A stretch of DNA of 48,369 nucleotides from CAYPPG01 sp964412555 (lineage in GTDB: Bacteria; Hinthialibacterota; Hinthialibacteria; Hinthialibacterales; Hinthialibacteraceae), in contig CAYPPG010000058.1 of NCBI GenBank assembly GCA_964412555.1, forward strand, positions 1-48,369, in the 5' to 3' direction. Of the stretch, positions 26,875-36,220 are shown piece by piece. Position numbers and translations under genes: made by a program. Positions within the stretch are counted from its first letter, which is position 1, and each line of letters opens with the position of its first letter. Under the pieces are notes generated by a model. That model had not been told where the DNA came from, made no database searches, and saw only the letters and a program-made list of their open reading frames with translations.

Positions 26875-28656
26875 CTAGCTTGAAAGGAATTCATACACAA
26901 TTTCGTCGACAAGGACAGCGCCTATGACAGAGTTACCGATTCTTATTTCATCGGCCGCACATAATTCTACCGGTTTGATAGAATGCTCTTCCGCTTGATT
27001 TTCCAACATATAATTCTTCCGCCAAATTCCCGGTAACAATCCATCATCCAAAGGTGGTGTGTACCATCGCGAACCGAGGCGGTAAAACACATTTGTAGTG
27101 CACCCTTCCGTAACATTCCCTCTTTCGTTGATAAAAAGTGTTTCGAAAAAACCTTTTCTCTGTCCCTCCATACGGCTGCGATCATATAGGTGCCGATTGG
27201 TCGTTTTATGAAACAAAAACCGATTCTGCGATAATAGGGAGTAAGAGGAAAAAGCTATCCTTATTTTTGTGGGGATCTTTGTTATTGGCCTAGAAGTAAT
27301 AGAAACTCGGCCATCCGAAGCCAGTGTCAATCGTACCGCTCTCGGTACTGTTTCGGCTCGCTCGGCGAATTGAAGCAATTGGTGCGAGACGTTCTGTAAA
27401 TGAAATGGAAAATCCCAATAATCGGCGGATTCGCATAAACGAACCAGATGATCATCAAAATAATGATAAAGTCGATTTTCATTTAAAAGAAACGTCTCGA
27501 TCAAGGCAAAATCAAACGGCTCGCAGTGTAGAAAACGTGTTTTCGTTTTGATTTCCTGATATTCGTCTTCTGCACTCGAATCCCAAACGATTCCTCCCCC
27601 CACTCCTAGCGTATAGCATCCTTCCTTGCCGAAGAGGGAACGAATCGCCACATTCATCGTAAAATTGCCCGACGGTTCGATGAAAGCGACCGAACCGCAA
27701 TAGACTTCCCGTGGCTCTTCTTCCCACTGTCGGATCAGTTGCATTGTCCGATATTTCGGTGCGCCAGTTATCGAAGCGGCAGGAAACATTGCCTCCAGGA
27801 TTTTCGATAGAGATGCATCGCTTTGCAACTCCCCATGAACAGTGGAGGTCATTTGAAAGAGAGAACGATATTTTGTGACCTCACAAATCCGCTCGCTGAA
27901 TACGCTTCCAAACCGGCATATGCGCCCCAGATCATTGCGAGCCATATCGAGTATCATGATGTTTTCGGCGCAGTCTTTTGGGCTGGTTCGTAAGCGTTCT
28001 TCAAGCAAGCGATCTTCGTCTTGAGTGCGGCCACGTTTGGAGGTGCCTTTCATTGGTTGTGTCGAAATTCGATTTTCAGTCCGTCGAAGAAACAACTCCG
28101 GTGAAAAAGACAGAATGTCCCATTCATTGCTATGCAGCCATGCCGCATAAGGGACTGGGTGAGCTTTGGTAGTCAATAGAAAACGTTGAAGGGGCACCAT
28201 ATCGTCTTCGATAAAAGCACGAAGGGTTAGATTTGTCTGATAGGTCTCCCCATTGGCAATCGCTCGTTTGATTGAACCGAGAATACGTTTGTATCGACCG
28301 AAAGAAAGAGAAAGTGATATGTCCGGTATTCCAGTCGATGGGGTGAACTCCCATTGACTAACCGTTGAATCAAATTGGGGTTTAGAACAAAATCCAAACC
28401 AGACCAGAGGCAGACGATTATGTATTGGGGAGACAATCGGCATGCCGAACGCTCCAGATGCCTCATAAGAAATCCAGCCAAATGCATAGTAGTTATTATC
28501 CCTTACTCTCTTTTCCACAGCGTCTAGTACAGGGATCACTTCTTCGATAGTGCAAGTCTCAATGATATCTTCCCATGCCGGTACGATCACGGATTGAATT
28601 CCGCCAATCCAACCGGAACCAGAGAAAACCGCTGTGGGAGTTGCAGGATCAGGCAT
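26875..28656 (-). CDS. pabBC: Fused aminodeoxychorismate synthase component I and aminodeoxychorismate lyase (PabB-PabC)
   Basis: A 593-residue bifunctional enzyme that makes 4-aminobenzoate for folate. PabB part (about 1-340): KRAIANGETYQTNLT, QPMKGTSKRG with K203, the Lys that marks aminodeoxychorismate synthase rather than anthranilate synthase, then AENIMILDMARNDLGRI, ITGAPKYRTM and GVGGGIVWDS. PabC part (about 345-593): ALIETFLLNENRLYHYFDDH, the PLP-Lys region HKTTNRHLYDRSR, then GNVTEGCTTNVF and DGLLPGIWR. The frame extends to 28773 but would overlap the thioredoxin gene, so I chose ATG 28656, 31 bases after that gene; no strong ribosome site is visible. The glutaminase PabA is not in the window. 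Confidence 0.93.
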   Translation of the reverse strand: MPDPATPTAVFSGSGWIGGIQSVIVPAWEDIIETCTIEEVIPVLDAVEKRVRDNNYYAFGWISYEASGAFGMPIVSPIHNRLPLVWFGFCSKPQFDSTVSQWEFTPSTGIPDISLSLSFGRYKRILGSIKRAIANGETYQTNLTLRAFIEDDMVPLQRFLLTTKAHPVPYAAWLHSNEWDILSFSPELFLRRTENRISTQPMKGTSKRGRTQDEDRLLEERLRTSPKDCAENIMILDMARNDLGRICRFGSVFSERICEVTKYRSLFQMTSTVHGELQSDASLSKILEAMFPAASITGAPKYRTMQLIRQWEEEPREVYCGSVAFIEPSGNFTMNVAIRSLFGKEGCYTLGVGGGIVWDSSAEDEYQEIKTKTRFLHCEPFDFALIETFLLNENRLYHYFDDHLVRLCESADYWDFPFHLQNVSHQLLQFAERAETVPRAVRLTLASDGRVSITSRPITKIPTKIRIAFSSYSLLSQNRFLFHKTTNRHLYDRSRMEGQRKGFFETLFINERGNVTEGCTTNVFYRLGSRWYTPPLDDGLLPGIWRKNYMLENQAEEHSIKPVELCAADEIRIGNSVIGAVLVDEIVYEFLSS

Positions 28657-28687
28657 GAATATGTGTTCGAAATGGGAAGAATTATCG

Positions 28688-29347
28688 TTATTGAGATGAT
28701 TCCTGTGGATTGTTTTCCTTTTGCAATATCTTTTGAATTGCTTGTTGAAATTGCTCTTTTGATTGTGCGCCAATCAGTCGAATGATTTTTTCTCCCTGCT
28801 CATTATATATAAAGGTTACCGGAAGTTCACCACCCCATTCAGAATCGATGGACTCAATGGCTTTATTTTGGTCATCCACACGTAAGATTTTGGTCGTAAA
28901 TGACATATCCAGCTGATCCATTTTCGCCGGAACTTCATCTTCGGTTCCCATAAAACCGTCAGCGGAAATCGCCATAAAATCGATTTTATCCTTGTGTTGC
29001 TCATGAAGTTTGACAATATGGGGCATTTCCTCAAGGCAAGGAACACACCAGGTCGCCCAAAAGTTGAGGAATAGTGGTTTGCCATGCCTGTTGCGGATCG
29101 TCGATTGCAAGTCTTCAAGGGTAATATCAGCGGCAACTGGTTTCACTTTTGGGCTGTTATCCACATCCGCTGAGACAAGTGCGTCTTCATCCATTTTTTC
29201 AACATGCTTCGTCGGTTCAACAGTCACTTCCGAAGATTCGTTTTCGGAAGAAATGGTCTGATTGCCATTTGGCGGGTTACCGCATCCGATCATCAACAAA
29301 ACAAACGCAAAGAATATGAATGCATGAATGGCTAGTTTGGATTTCAT
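28688..29347 (-). CDS. TlpA-like thioredoxin-fold lipoprotein
   Basis: A 219-residue lipoprotein with a thioredoxin domain, probably a thiol-disulfide reductase in the periplasm (cytochrome c maturation or disulfide repair in known relatives). Seen: signal ending LLMIGCGN (lipobox Cys at about 22), an acidic linker (about 30-80), and the redox site WATWCVPCLEEMP (CxxC) followed by a cis-Pro region GELPVTFIYN. GGAGG lies before the ATG at 29347; longer starts up to 29443 lack one and spoil the lipobox. It heads a unit with pabBC and is divergent from a second thioredoxin gene. Confidence 0.9.
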   Translation of the reverse strand: MKSKLAIHAFIFFAFVLLMIGCGNPPNGNQTISSENESSEVTVEPTKHVEKMDEDALVSADVDNSPKVKPVAADITLEDLQSTIRNRHGKPLFLNFWATWCVPCLEEMPHIVKLHEQHKDKIDFMAISADGFMGTEDEVPAKMDQLDMSFTTKILRVDDQNKAIESIDSEWGGELPVTFIYNEQGEKIIRLIGAQSKEQFQQAIQKILQKENNPQESSQ

Positions 29348-29521
29348 AATTTCTGTCCTCCGTCCCTTAAAGATTGATGTTTTCCTCATCTTAGTAACCG
29401 ATTTGCACATATTATATTGTAATTGTTTATTTATTTCTTGCATTTTTTGTGAACATCCGCCATACTATCTATATTCGTTCCTTAGGGAACAGCAAACTGG
29501 TGTTATGAAAGGAGTTTCATT

Positions 29522-30070
29522 TTGACGATGAGTGTATTCAAACGATCAACCATTTTCATTTTTGCTCTTATGCTTTGTTTCAGTTTAACTTCGATTTCTT
29601 CTTTTACCAGTGAACAGCAGACAAGACAACCGGCTCCGAAAGTCGGTCAAAAAGCCCCTCAATTTTCCGGGAAAACCATCAATGGGGATGAACTTGAACT
29701 TGAGAAACTAAGGGGAAAAGTGGTTTTAGTTGATTTCTGGGCCAGTTGGTGCGGCCCCTGCCGAAGCGAAATTCCGCATTTGCAGGAAGTGTATGAGGAA
29801 TTTCATAAAAAAGGATTCGAAATCCTTAGTGTGAATGTAAACGAAAATGAAAGCAAAATTAAGGCATTTACCAAACAAACAGAAATGCCATGGAAGCATA
29901 TTGTCGATGAAGATGGAAAAATCAGCGCATTGTACCAGGTACAATTTATACCGGCTCCCTTTCTGATTGATCATACAGGAAAATTGGTAGCGGAAGGGGC
30001 AAGTTTACGGGGAAAGAATCTGCAAAAAACGATCGAGAAATATGTGAAAAAACTACCCGAAACAGAATAA
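29522..30070 (+). CDS. Exported TlpA/ResA-like thioredoxin-fold protein
   Basis: A 182-residue exported thiol-disulfide oxidoreductase. Seen: a signal peptide (about 5-30), KVGQKAPQFSGKTINGDEL, the redox site FWASWCGPCRSEIPHLQ, and QFIPAPFLIDHTGK with the cis-Pro loop. AAAGGAG is seven bases before a TTG at 29522 and thirteen before the ATG at 29528, so TTG initiation is likely; either start gives the same mature protein. It is divergent from the lipoprotein paralogue and ends one base before the convergent PIN gene. Confidence 0.9.
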   Translation: MTMSVFKRSTIFIFALMLCFSLTSISSFTSEQQTRQPAPKVGQKAPQFSGKTINGDELELEKLRGKVVLVDFWASWCGPCRSEIPHLQEVYEEFHKKGFEILSVNVNENESKIKAFTKQTEMPWKHIVDEDGKISALYQVQFIPAPFLIDHTGKLVAEGASLRGKNLQKTIEKYVKKLPETE

Positions 30071-30071
30071 A

Positions 30072-30458
30072 TTATCGATTCAAATCCGAAAGGGATAGGA
30101 AGGATATTTTTTCCATATTCCCACTCGAAAACCGGTCTGTGTTTTTCGATAAAATCCCATCGGCATTTACCTGAGCCGCCAATAATATTAGTTTCTTTTC
30201 TTTTGCTTCCGGAAGTTCCTTTTTGTTCGAGGATATACGGACGAACTGACAATGTTTCAATATATCCAACAGTATATCTTTCACTTTTTCCGGTTCTAAA
30301 CCGAATTCTCCCCAGCGGAGTTGGCGTTCCACTTCACTGAATATCTCGGGACAGATGAACAACGTGTGATTTTCAGCCTTATCCTGCCAAAAAATCCGTT
30401 CGTCTCCATCGGATGTATAAGCCGAAATGATAATGTCAGAATCAACAATCAGTTTCAT
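30072..30458 (-). CDS. PIN-domain protein, possible VapC-like toxin without visible antitoxin
   Basis: A 128-residue PIN-fold putative ribonuclease. Seen: MKLIVDSDIIISAY with the first acidic metal residue D6, CPEIFSEVERQL with Glu residues near 38-44, and AAQVNADGILSKNTDRF with the later acidic residues. The family includes VapC toxins that cut RNA, but no antitoxin gene lies upstream: only 26 bases separate its start from the end of the DUF4097 gene. It may be a solitary domestic nuclease or an orphan toxin. It has no strong ribosome site. Confidence 0.75.
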   Translation of the reverse strand: MKLIVDSDIIISAYTSDGDERIFWQDKAENHTLFICPEIFSEVERQLRWGEFGLEPEKVKDILLDILKHCQFVRISSNKKELPEAKEKKLILLAAQVNADGILSKNTDRFSSGNMEKISFLSLSDLNR

Positions 30459-30484
30459 TTCTGTTTTATTACTCCAGTATTTTT

Positions 30485-31678
30485 TTATTCCAGTGCGGTT
30501 TCCGATACCGCATCTTCAGGGGTTGCAATCTCGCTCGGATCACTGCTGGTGTCGTTGCCATCGGAAATTTCGTTGGTTGTCGGCGAGGCTTCTTGATCGA
30601 GCGGGGGGAGTTCGATGCTTCGGAAAATAGAAGCGCTTCCATTTCGCACGCGGAGGCGCACTTCGAAGCGTCCTTCGTTATTTACCCCTTTTCCATAAGA
30701 AACACCGCTTTCCGCGCCAACATTCATAGGAAAGTCGGAATGGATTCGTCCCCGTTCTGCTTGAACATCGAGAATCATGCTGGATTCTTCCGGAACGCGA
30801 AGAATGATATTTCCATCATCCACATCACAATAATAGCTCTGGGGGACAGGAACACGAGGGGCCAGTTTTAAAGTACCATGCAAGACATAAGCGCGAACTC
30901 CCTCCCGGAAACCGTCACATACGACATCTCCGCGGCGATTGTCGATATCCAAACGGCCGAGAATATCGTTAGCTTTGATCTCAGAACGCATACAATTCAT
31001 CGTGAGGGCACCGTCCACATCCGAAATTTCGATTTCACCCTCATTATGGCGGACGGCAACTTCCTCGCCAATGTTTTCGACGAGCAAATCTGCTTCACGG
31101 GTGTCGAGTTTCAATGATTTATCAATGGAACGAGCAGTGACTCGGCCACCTTCCGATCGAATTTGTGCTTTCCCACCGATGGATTCTAGAGCAACATCTC
31201 CGAACCGATGATCGATGGAGACATCGGCGTTTTGATTTTCGACTGTTATAGATGCATGACGAATTTCGATATCCAACGCCAAATTGCGGGGGACATTCGC
31301 GATGTAAGTGATCTGTTCATCAAGACTGCTTTTAGGGACACCGGTGCTGGAACCTTGGTATTCCAAAACAAGCCGGTTAGGCGGTGTTTCATAGGCGATG
31401 ATTTGCATTTCTTGGAGTGTATAACGGGCATCGCCGACAGTTTTGGCAACCACTTTCTTGGTCCCTTCCAGCACAATGAAAGGTTTATCCCATCCTCGTA
31501 CAGTCAGGTCACCGTCGCTGTGATTGATTTCAACAATGCGGATATTCGGGGGAACCGAAACTTGGCGTGCAAAGTCTTCCTGATCCGAAACCGGAGGATT
31601 GTCCTGAACGCGGTTTTTACACCCATTCGTGTAAATCGCAACAAGAAATAAACAGAGAATAATAAAATAGTTACGCAT
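30485..31678 (-). CDS. DUF4097-like beta-helix lipoprotein
   Basis: A 397-residue probable lipoprotein (signal ending IYTNGCKN, Cys about 20) with a long DUF4097-type domain, a beta-helix of short strand repeats (ITVENQNADVSIDHRFGDVA, VAVRHNEGEIEISDVDGALT, GRLDIDNRRGDVVCDGF). The C-terminal 45 residues are acidic and Ser/Thr-rich, probably disordered. GAGGAG lies four bases before the ATG at 31678. DUF4097 proteins commonly accompany envelope-stress or GntR/ABC gene sets, and this one lies downstream of an ABC-2 operon on the same strand, after a 153-base gap with a hairpin. Confidence 0.82.
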   Translation of the reverse strand: MRNYFIILCLFLVAIYTNGCKNRVQDNPPVSDQEDFARQVSVPPNIRIVEINHSDGDLTVRGWDKPFIVLEGTKKVVAKTVGDARYTLQEMQIIAYETPPNRLVLEYQGSSTGVPKSSLDEQITYIANVPRNLALDIEIRHASITVENQNADVSIDHRFGDVALESIGGKAQIRSEGGRVTARSIDKSLKLDTREADLLVENIGEEVAVRHNEGEIEISDVDGALTMNCMRSEIKANDILGRLDIDNRRGDVVCDGFREGVRAYVLHGTLKLAPRVPVPQSYYCDVDDGNIILRVPEESSMILDVQAERGRIHSDFPMNVGAESGVSYGKGVNNEGRFEVRLRVRNGSASIFRSIELPPLDQEASPTTNEISDGNDTSSDPSEIATPEDAVSETALE

Positions 31679-31803
31679 GATACTCCTCAACCCAGAAAGA
31701 ATGGAAATCCTTATTTTACGAAAGCAAAGTACGAATTACAGTATTTTAAACATCTCTGTAAAATAATCTAAGGGGAAGTAAATAGGCTGAAGACTGAAGG
31801 TGT

Positions 31804-31828
31804 AACGCCGGCATCTTGCCGGCTTTTT
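31804..31828. repeat. Palindromic element GTAACGCCGGC-type, copy 1, with T-run
   Basis: GCCGGCA (31807-31813) pairs perfectly with TGCCGGC (31817-31823) around a 3-base loop, followed by TTTTT on the plus strand, and preceded by TAAC. The same lead and core recur at 42632-42655. On the minus strand, where the flanking genes are read, the T-run is on the wrong side, so it is not a normal terminator for them. Confidence 0.6.
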
Positions 31829-31831
31829 GGG

Positions 31832-32521
31832 TTAATCCACTTGTTTGTGTTGATAGAGAATTAATGTTAAAGTCAGAAACAGGGCTAGCAGTGCCAAGAG
31901 CATAACAACAGGGATAATTGAGAGTAGTATTTCAACCATTCGTTGCAACACTTCGGCGATTTTTTTATAGGTAACATCGGAGGCTGCCGTGACGAGGATG
32001 AAAGAGATGACACTGGTCAATACTGTTATTGTCAGTTTCGGGGAGAGTAAGGCTACGCAATATGTTAATGTATAAACAACCAGGAATACAAAGAATATGC
32101 GAAGGTATTGAGCACCAAGTGGATCCTGGCCTTCGAACAGAGTGGGTCTCACACCGAAGAGAATCCCTTGAAGGAGCAAAAATGACAAAGCCCAGGCCAG
32201 CCATCCGCAGCATCCGCAAGCAAAATAGGTTTTGAAGAGATCAAAACGAGGTACAGGGCGGACAAAAAGGTAGGATTCAAGGTTTTGACTCGCTTCCATC
32301 ACCCGATTGCCGGCGGAGAGAAGATAGGAGAGACAGGCGGTTCCGATAAACGCTCCTAAAATCAATGATTCCTTCACTTTCACCAACGAAAGTCCGGTTG
32401 ATTTATGCTGGAAGAACAATTGCAGCATGTATAAAACGGTCAACAAAACAAAACCGATCACTACGCCTGCCATTTGGCGGGATTCTTTCCAAGCGATTGC
32501 TTTGACGATACGGCTATCCAT
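31832..32521 (-). CDS. ABC-2 type permease, short subunit
   Basis: A 229-residue integral membrane protein with about six hydrophobic segments (for example VVIGFVLLTVLYMLQLFF near 20 and IPVVMLLALLALFLTLTLIL near the C-terminus). It opens with IVKAIAWKESRQM, the cytoplasmic start typical of ABC-2 permeases. Its ATG overlaps the stop of the long permease by one base, so the two are translationally coupled and probably form a heterodimer with the ATPase encoded two genes upstream. Substrate unknown. Confidence 0.85.
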   Translation of the reverse strand: MDSRIVKAIAWKESRQMAGVVIGFVLLTVLYMLQLFFQHKSTGLSLVKVKESLILGAFIGTACLSYLLSAGNRVMEASQNLESYLFVRPVPRFDLFKTYFACGCCGWLAWALSFLLLQGILFGVRPTLFEGQDPLGAQYLRIFFVFLVVYTLTYCVALLSPKLTITVLTSVISFILVTAASDVTYKKIAEVLQRMVEILLSIIPVVMLLALLALFLTLTLILYQHKQVD

Positions 32522-34875
32522 CAGTTGTCTCCTTTCGATTCGGGGATGTTTATGTTGCCTAGTAAGGAATGACTGGCGTTGCGAGGATCACGAAGCTGGG
32601 GAAACACTTCATAATCCCATAACGGTTCGATACTCTCATGTTGATTATTGCTCTTCCTACCTAATTGATATTTCAGATAGTGAGTGTTGAGTTGCTTTAC
32701 ATTTCTACACTCCAAATACATACAATCCTCATCGATTTCTACATCGTAGAGGAATAACTGCGGATCGTCTTTGATCCATCGGGCGAGCGGATTAAAAAAA
32801 CCATTTCTTTCAAGTGAATAGACATTGAGTCCATCCATGTTGAATGTGAACAATCTTTCTTGATCAAAAATCATATTTCGAGTTACGGCCAATTCGGCTG
32901 GATGATTGAATCGCTTCCAAAATGAACGACGTATCCGTACCGGCTTCTTCGTGATCCCATTCTCCTGTAATTCCAAAAGGATCAATTCCTCATCCTTCGA
33001 AGATTGATAGGGCAGTAGGAGCCGATGATCATCCACGCAGAATTGATTCGAGATTTTGATTTTCGTCTCATTGATCGATGCAAATGAATTGAATGTCAAA
33101 GACGATTCCAAATTCTTATCCTGTTGCCATAGATTCACTTTCAGTGATTCCAAATCCGAGAAATCCATAGACATGATCAAAGGAAAAGAAGGATCATTTG
33201 CTTCTTGAATTGTGAAAACCCAATAAAATCGGTCATCTGTGCAAACATCACCAAAACTTCCCAGCATCCCCGCCTGCGTCAGCAGAAAAACCGAGAATAT
33301 TTTTTCGAGGATCTCTGACGATTGGTTGTCTACATATTTGCTATTTGATGTCAAACCTTCACATAATCGGGAAAAATCGTTTGGAGTAAAAATACCGGCT
33401 GAAGAAGCTTGTACAGTACTGGAAGCCGATTGGTTCGACCGACAAAAATTCAAGCGGATTTCCTGTACTGGTACAAACTGAACGTCTTCTCCTATGGTAT
33501 ATTGAGCAATAAAAAAAGGTTCTCTTTCATTCCGCACATCACTTGAGTAATGAACTTTCCCATACAAACAACCTTTTTTATTTCCGGCTATCAAGTTGTA
33601 GGAAGCATGTGAAAACTGAAATGCATCACGCTGAAAATAAGGGATCAAGTCTATAGTATCAAAAATCAATTGGTCAAATTCCTTCGAACCATTCGGAGGA
33701 GATTCATAGGAAATCACTTGAAAATGAAGGCCAAGAACTCTTTTCCATCGCACTTTGAGAAATTTCTTCTGTCGATCGTCATAAGGCCATTCTTTAGGAA
33801 TTTCATTTAATTTGGACCGCATTCGTTCTTCCATATGAGGGCTGATTTGATCAAATTCTTTCTCCTCTAACATCAAAACATTGTTGCCTCGAACATATCT
33901 TTGTCCCGAAGCGCTGCCGATATATCCTCTGTGTCCTTTGTTCAAAATCATTTCGATAATAGAAGAGGGAACCTTTTCTTTATCGATAGGCATTCTTGTC
34001 ATATTTTCAGTGGTTACCATAAAAATGGTGAGAAAAACGAAGCATATGCCTCCTGCCGTAATAACCGATGCATATTTCAACCGATGGCAAATCCGCTTAT
34101 ACAAGCGGAATCGCAATAGAAAGAGTGCCAGTGTGAACAGCACAATTCCTGCAAGAGCCACCACTGGAACCGGCAGTAGTTTGCATACCAGTTTTATTTT
34201 TAGCCAGACAGTCGAACGCAAAAAAAAGAAGAGTGAATCTAAAAATATTAATCCTATATACGCAACACCAATTCCAAAAAAAGAAACCGCGAAACTTTGA
34301 ATCCGGTTTGCCCCGAACATGGAACAGAAATAAAAAAAGACCCCGAAGGCGATCAAGATTCCAAGACCTAACCAGAACCAATAGGAAATATCCGATAGAA
34401 TGGAAACAAGGTTCGCTAATTCATTTCCGCGACTTCTTTCCATCATGACTTTCACGTTGTCGGAAAAGCGGATTTTTAAAACCAACAAAGCAGTCAGAAA
34501 CGGAATCAAGGAAAGAAGGAAAGCGGAAATCCATTGGAATATTCCCCAGCGATCGGAGGATAATGGTTTTAAGGCTTGGCAAGACAGCGTTCCTCTTTCC
34601 GATTCCCGGGAAAGGAGCGGTAAAAAGAAACAAAGAGCAATGACAGCAATGGCAGCCGTATAATAATAGTAAAATGAATTCAGCGACAGGCTGGGGGGAT
34701 TGAGCCGGCGGGATGTATGAATCGATGAAATGAAAAAGGGATAATAGGATTCAAAGTAAATCATCGCCGAGAGAATCAGTAACACCAATGAAATGAGCAC
34801 AGGGCGGGATTCCCGGTACTCCTTCCAGAAAATCGCTTGAAACATTTTCCAGTTGCGATGCATGGTTATCTCCAT
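32521..34875 (-). CDS. ABC-2 type permease with large C-terminal extracytoplasmic domain
   Basis: A 784-residue protein. Residues about 1-290 are a standard ABC-2 permease: IFWKEYRESRP start and about six to seven membrane segments, the last around 270-292 (SVITAGGICFVFLTIFMVT). The remaining roughly 480 residues have no membrane segment and are strand-rich and polar, with short repeated blocks (for example FTFNMDGLNVYSLERNGFF, MYLECRNVKQL) that hint at a beta-propeller. Such a tail is unusual for this transporter type. Two starts are possible: ATG 34875 (overlapping the ATPase stop, AAAGGAAA upstream) and ATG 34863 (GGAG upstream). It is coupled to the short permease. Confidence 0.85.
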   Translation of the reverse strand: MEITMHRNWKMFQAIFWKEYRESRPVLISLVLLILSAMIYFESYYPFFISSIHTSRRLNPPSLSLNSFYYYYTAAIAVIALCFFLPLLSRESERGTLSCQALKPLSSDRWGIFQWISAFLLSLIPFLTALLVLKIRFSDNVKVMMERSRGNELANLVSILSDISYWFWLGLGILIAFGVFFYFCSMFGANRIQSFAVSFFGIGVAYIGLIFLDSLFFFLRSTVWLKIKLVCKLLPVPVVALAGIVLFTLALFLLRFRLYKRICHRLKYASVITAGGICFVFLTIFMVTTENMTRMPIDKEKVPSSIIEMILNKGHRGYIGSASGQRYVRGNNVLMLEEKEFDQISPHMEERMRSKLNEIPKEWPYDDRQKKFLKVRWKRVLGLHFQVISYESPPNGSKEFDQLIFDTIDLIPYFQRDAFQFSHASYNLIAGNKKGCLYGKVHYSSDVRNEREPFFIAQYTIGEDVQFVPVQEIRLNFCRSNQSASSTVQASSAGIFTPNDFSRLCEGLTSNSKYVDNQSSEILEKIFSVFLLTQAGMLGSFGDVCTDDRFYWVFTIQEANDPSFPLIMSMDFSDLESLKVNLWQQDKNLESSLTFNSFASINETKIKISNQFCVDDHRLLLPYQSSKDEELILLELQENGITKKPVRIRRSFWKRFNHPAELAVTRNMIFDQERLFTFNMDGLNVYSLERNGFFNPLARWIKDDPQLFLYDVEIDEDCMYLECRNVKQLNTHYLKYQLGRKSNNQHESIEPLWDYEVFPQLRDPRNASHSLLGNINIPESKGDN

Positions 34876-35768
34876 TTGTTTTCCTTTGATGAACGTATCG
34901 TTTCGACGAAAATTTCTTCAAGCGTCATGGTTTCCACATCGAGGCTTTTGGGATTGAATGATTTAAATTGTTCAAGCAGTTCTTCCTGATAATCATCGGT
35001 GTAATAGGCTTCTTCTTTTCCGGCTCCCTGCACAAAGCGAACCTGCTGCAATCGTTCGCGGGAAGGAACATCGCCATTCCATACCACTCGAATGCGTTTG
35101 TTCTTTTCCTTCAACGTGTCGAGGGGAGCGTCTTTGAGCAGTTGGCCTCTGCTAAGAATGCCGACGTTGTCGGCCACGCGTTCCACTTCGTCGAGAAGGT
35201 GGGAGGACATGAAGATCGTGCGCCCTTCGCTCTGGATCAGGGAAATGATATTTTCGAGGATTTCGCGCCTCACTAGTGCATCCAATCCTGACGATGGCTC
35301 ATCCAGAATAAGCAGTTCCGGCCGGTGACCCATGGCGAGGAGCAAAGCGAGTTTCGCTCTCATGCCTCGGGAGAGTTGTTTGACTTTCGCCGGTTTGGGC
35401 AATTCCATTTTTCGGCAGATTTCATCGGCGTATGCATCATCCCAGTTATCATAAAATTGAGCATTGAACCAGATGATTTCTTCGACGGTCATCCATTCGT
35501 ACATTTCCCGTTTTTCTGAGACATACCCAATCAGCCGCTTCAAGGCAGGACCGTTATGCCAGGGGTCGTAGCCGAGGAGTTCGATCGAGCCTTTCGTCGG
35601 GCGCAGCATGCCCAGCATCATCTTGATTGTGGTAGTCTTTCCCGCCCCGTTATCGCCGACAAGACCGTATACTTTCCCTTCTTCCACTTTCAGCGACACA
35701 TTGTGAACAGCAACGTTTTTACGGAAAACCTTCGTTAAATTTTGCAGTGTTATGGATACACGGTTCAT
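34866..35768 (-). CDS. ABC transporter ATP-binding protein
   Basis: A 300-residue ATPase that powers the two permeases. Seen: Walker A GDNGAGKTTTIK (about 38-49), Q-loop region YVSEKREMYEWM, signature LSRGMRAKLALLLAM (a variant of LSGGQ), Walker B LLILDEPSSGLD and switch His in MSSHLLDEVE. The C-terminal 70 residues are a regulatory extension as in drug, lantibiotic or YtrB-type exporters. Its start overlaps the stop of the GntR regulator (ATGA), so the operon is regulator, ATPase, permease, permease. Confidence 0.94.
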   Translation of the reverse strand: MNRVSITLQNLTKVFRKNVAVHNVSLKVEEGKVYGLVGDNGAGKTTTIKMMLGMLRPTKGSIELLGYDPWHNGPALKRLIGYVSEKREMYEWMTVEEIIWFNAQFYDNWDDAYADEICRKMELPKPAKVKQLSRGMRAKLALLLAMGHRPELLILDEPSSGLDALVRREILENIISLIQSEGRTIFMSSHLLDEVERVADNVGILSRGQLLKDAPLDTLKEKNKRIRVVWNGDVPSRERLQQVRFVQGAGKEEAYYTDDYQEELLEQFKSFNPKSLDVETMTLEEIFVETIRSSKENKWR

Positions 35769-36157
35769 TGGCCGCTCCTTTCTTTCATGGCATCCAGGCG
35801 TTTTTGAAACAAGGTTTCCACTTCGGAAAGTGGAATATCCAGATGAAATGCTTCCGTGAAGGCACGGTTGAGCTGGTTTTCGACGATCTTTAAACGCTCG
35901 TGTTTCTCGATAATTACAGATTTATCCGCCACAAAACAGCCGGCGCCTCGTTTCGTGACGATGACACCGCTTCGTTCCAGTTCCGTATATGACTTGGCGA
36001 TCGTATTCGGATTCACCCGCAGGTCATTCGCCAGTTGCCGGACGGAAGGCAATTGGTCACCGGGCATGAGTGCGCCGGTTGCAATTTTGTACTTCACTTG
36101 TTGGACGATTTGCAGAAAAATGGGTACCCCATTGGATGGATCGAGATGGATGATCAT
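35765..36157 (-). CDS. GntR-family repressor, YtrA subfamily
   Basis: A 130-residue DNA-binding protein. Seen: GVPIFLQIVQQVKYKIATG, winged helix-turn-helix with LPSVRQLANDLRVNPNTIAK (about 37-56) and GAGCFVADKS, then a short C-terminal helical dimerisation tail of about 50 residues, as in the YtrA subfamily that represses its own ABC transporter operon. AGGGAGAG is upstream of the ATG. It is the first gene of the ABC operon, and a perfect inverted repeat sits across its probable promoter. Confidence 0.93.
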   Translation of the reverse strand: MIIHLDPSNGVPIFLQIVQQVKYKIATGALMPGDQLPSVRQLANDLRVNPNTIAKSYTELERSGVIVTKRGAGCFVADKSVIIEKHERLKIVENQLNRAFTEAFHLDIPLSEVETLFQKRLDAMKERSGQ

Positions 36158-36198
36158 TTCAGGACTCTCCCTGTAAGGGACGTTGATTTTGGATTTAC

Positions 36199-36220
36199 AT
36201 TACTGTACTGTTACAGTAAT
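36199..36220. promoter_or_regulatory. Inverted-repeat operator, probable GntR (YtrA) binding site
   Basis: ATTACTGTA (36199-36207), a 4-base spacer CTGT, and TACAGTAAT (36212-36220): a perfect 9-bp inverted repeat, 42 bases upstream of the repressor start. It covers the proposed -10 box, the expected place for autorepression. Confidence 0.75.

Noticed and set aside
28657..28773. N-terminal extension of pabBC
   Set aside because: It overlaps the thioredoxin-like lipoprotein gene and adds low-complexity basic residues that PabB lacks.
30459..30484. An antitoxin gene for the PIN protein
   Set aside because: Only 26 bases separate the PIN start from the DUF4097 gene end, too short for a gene.
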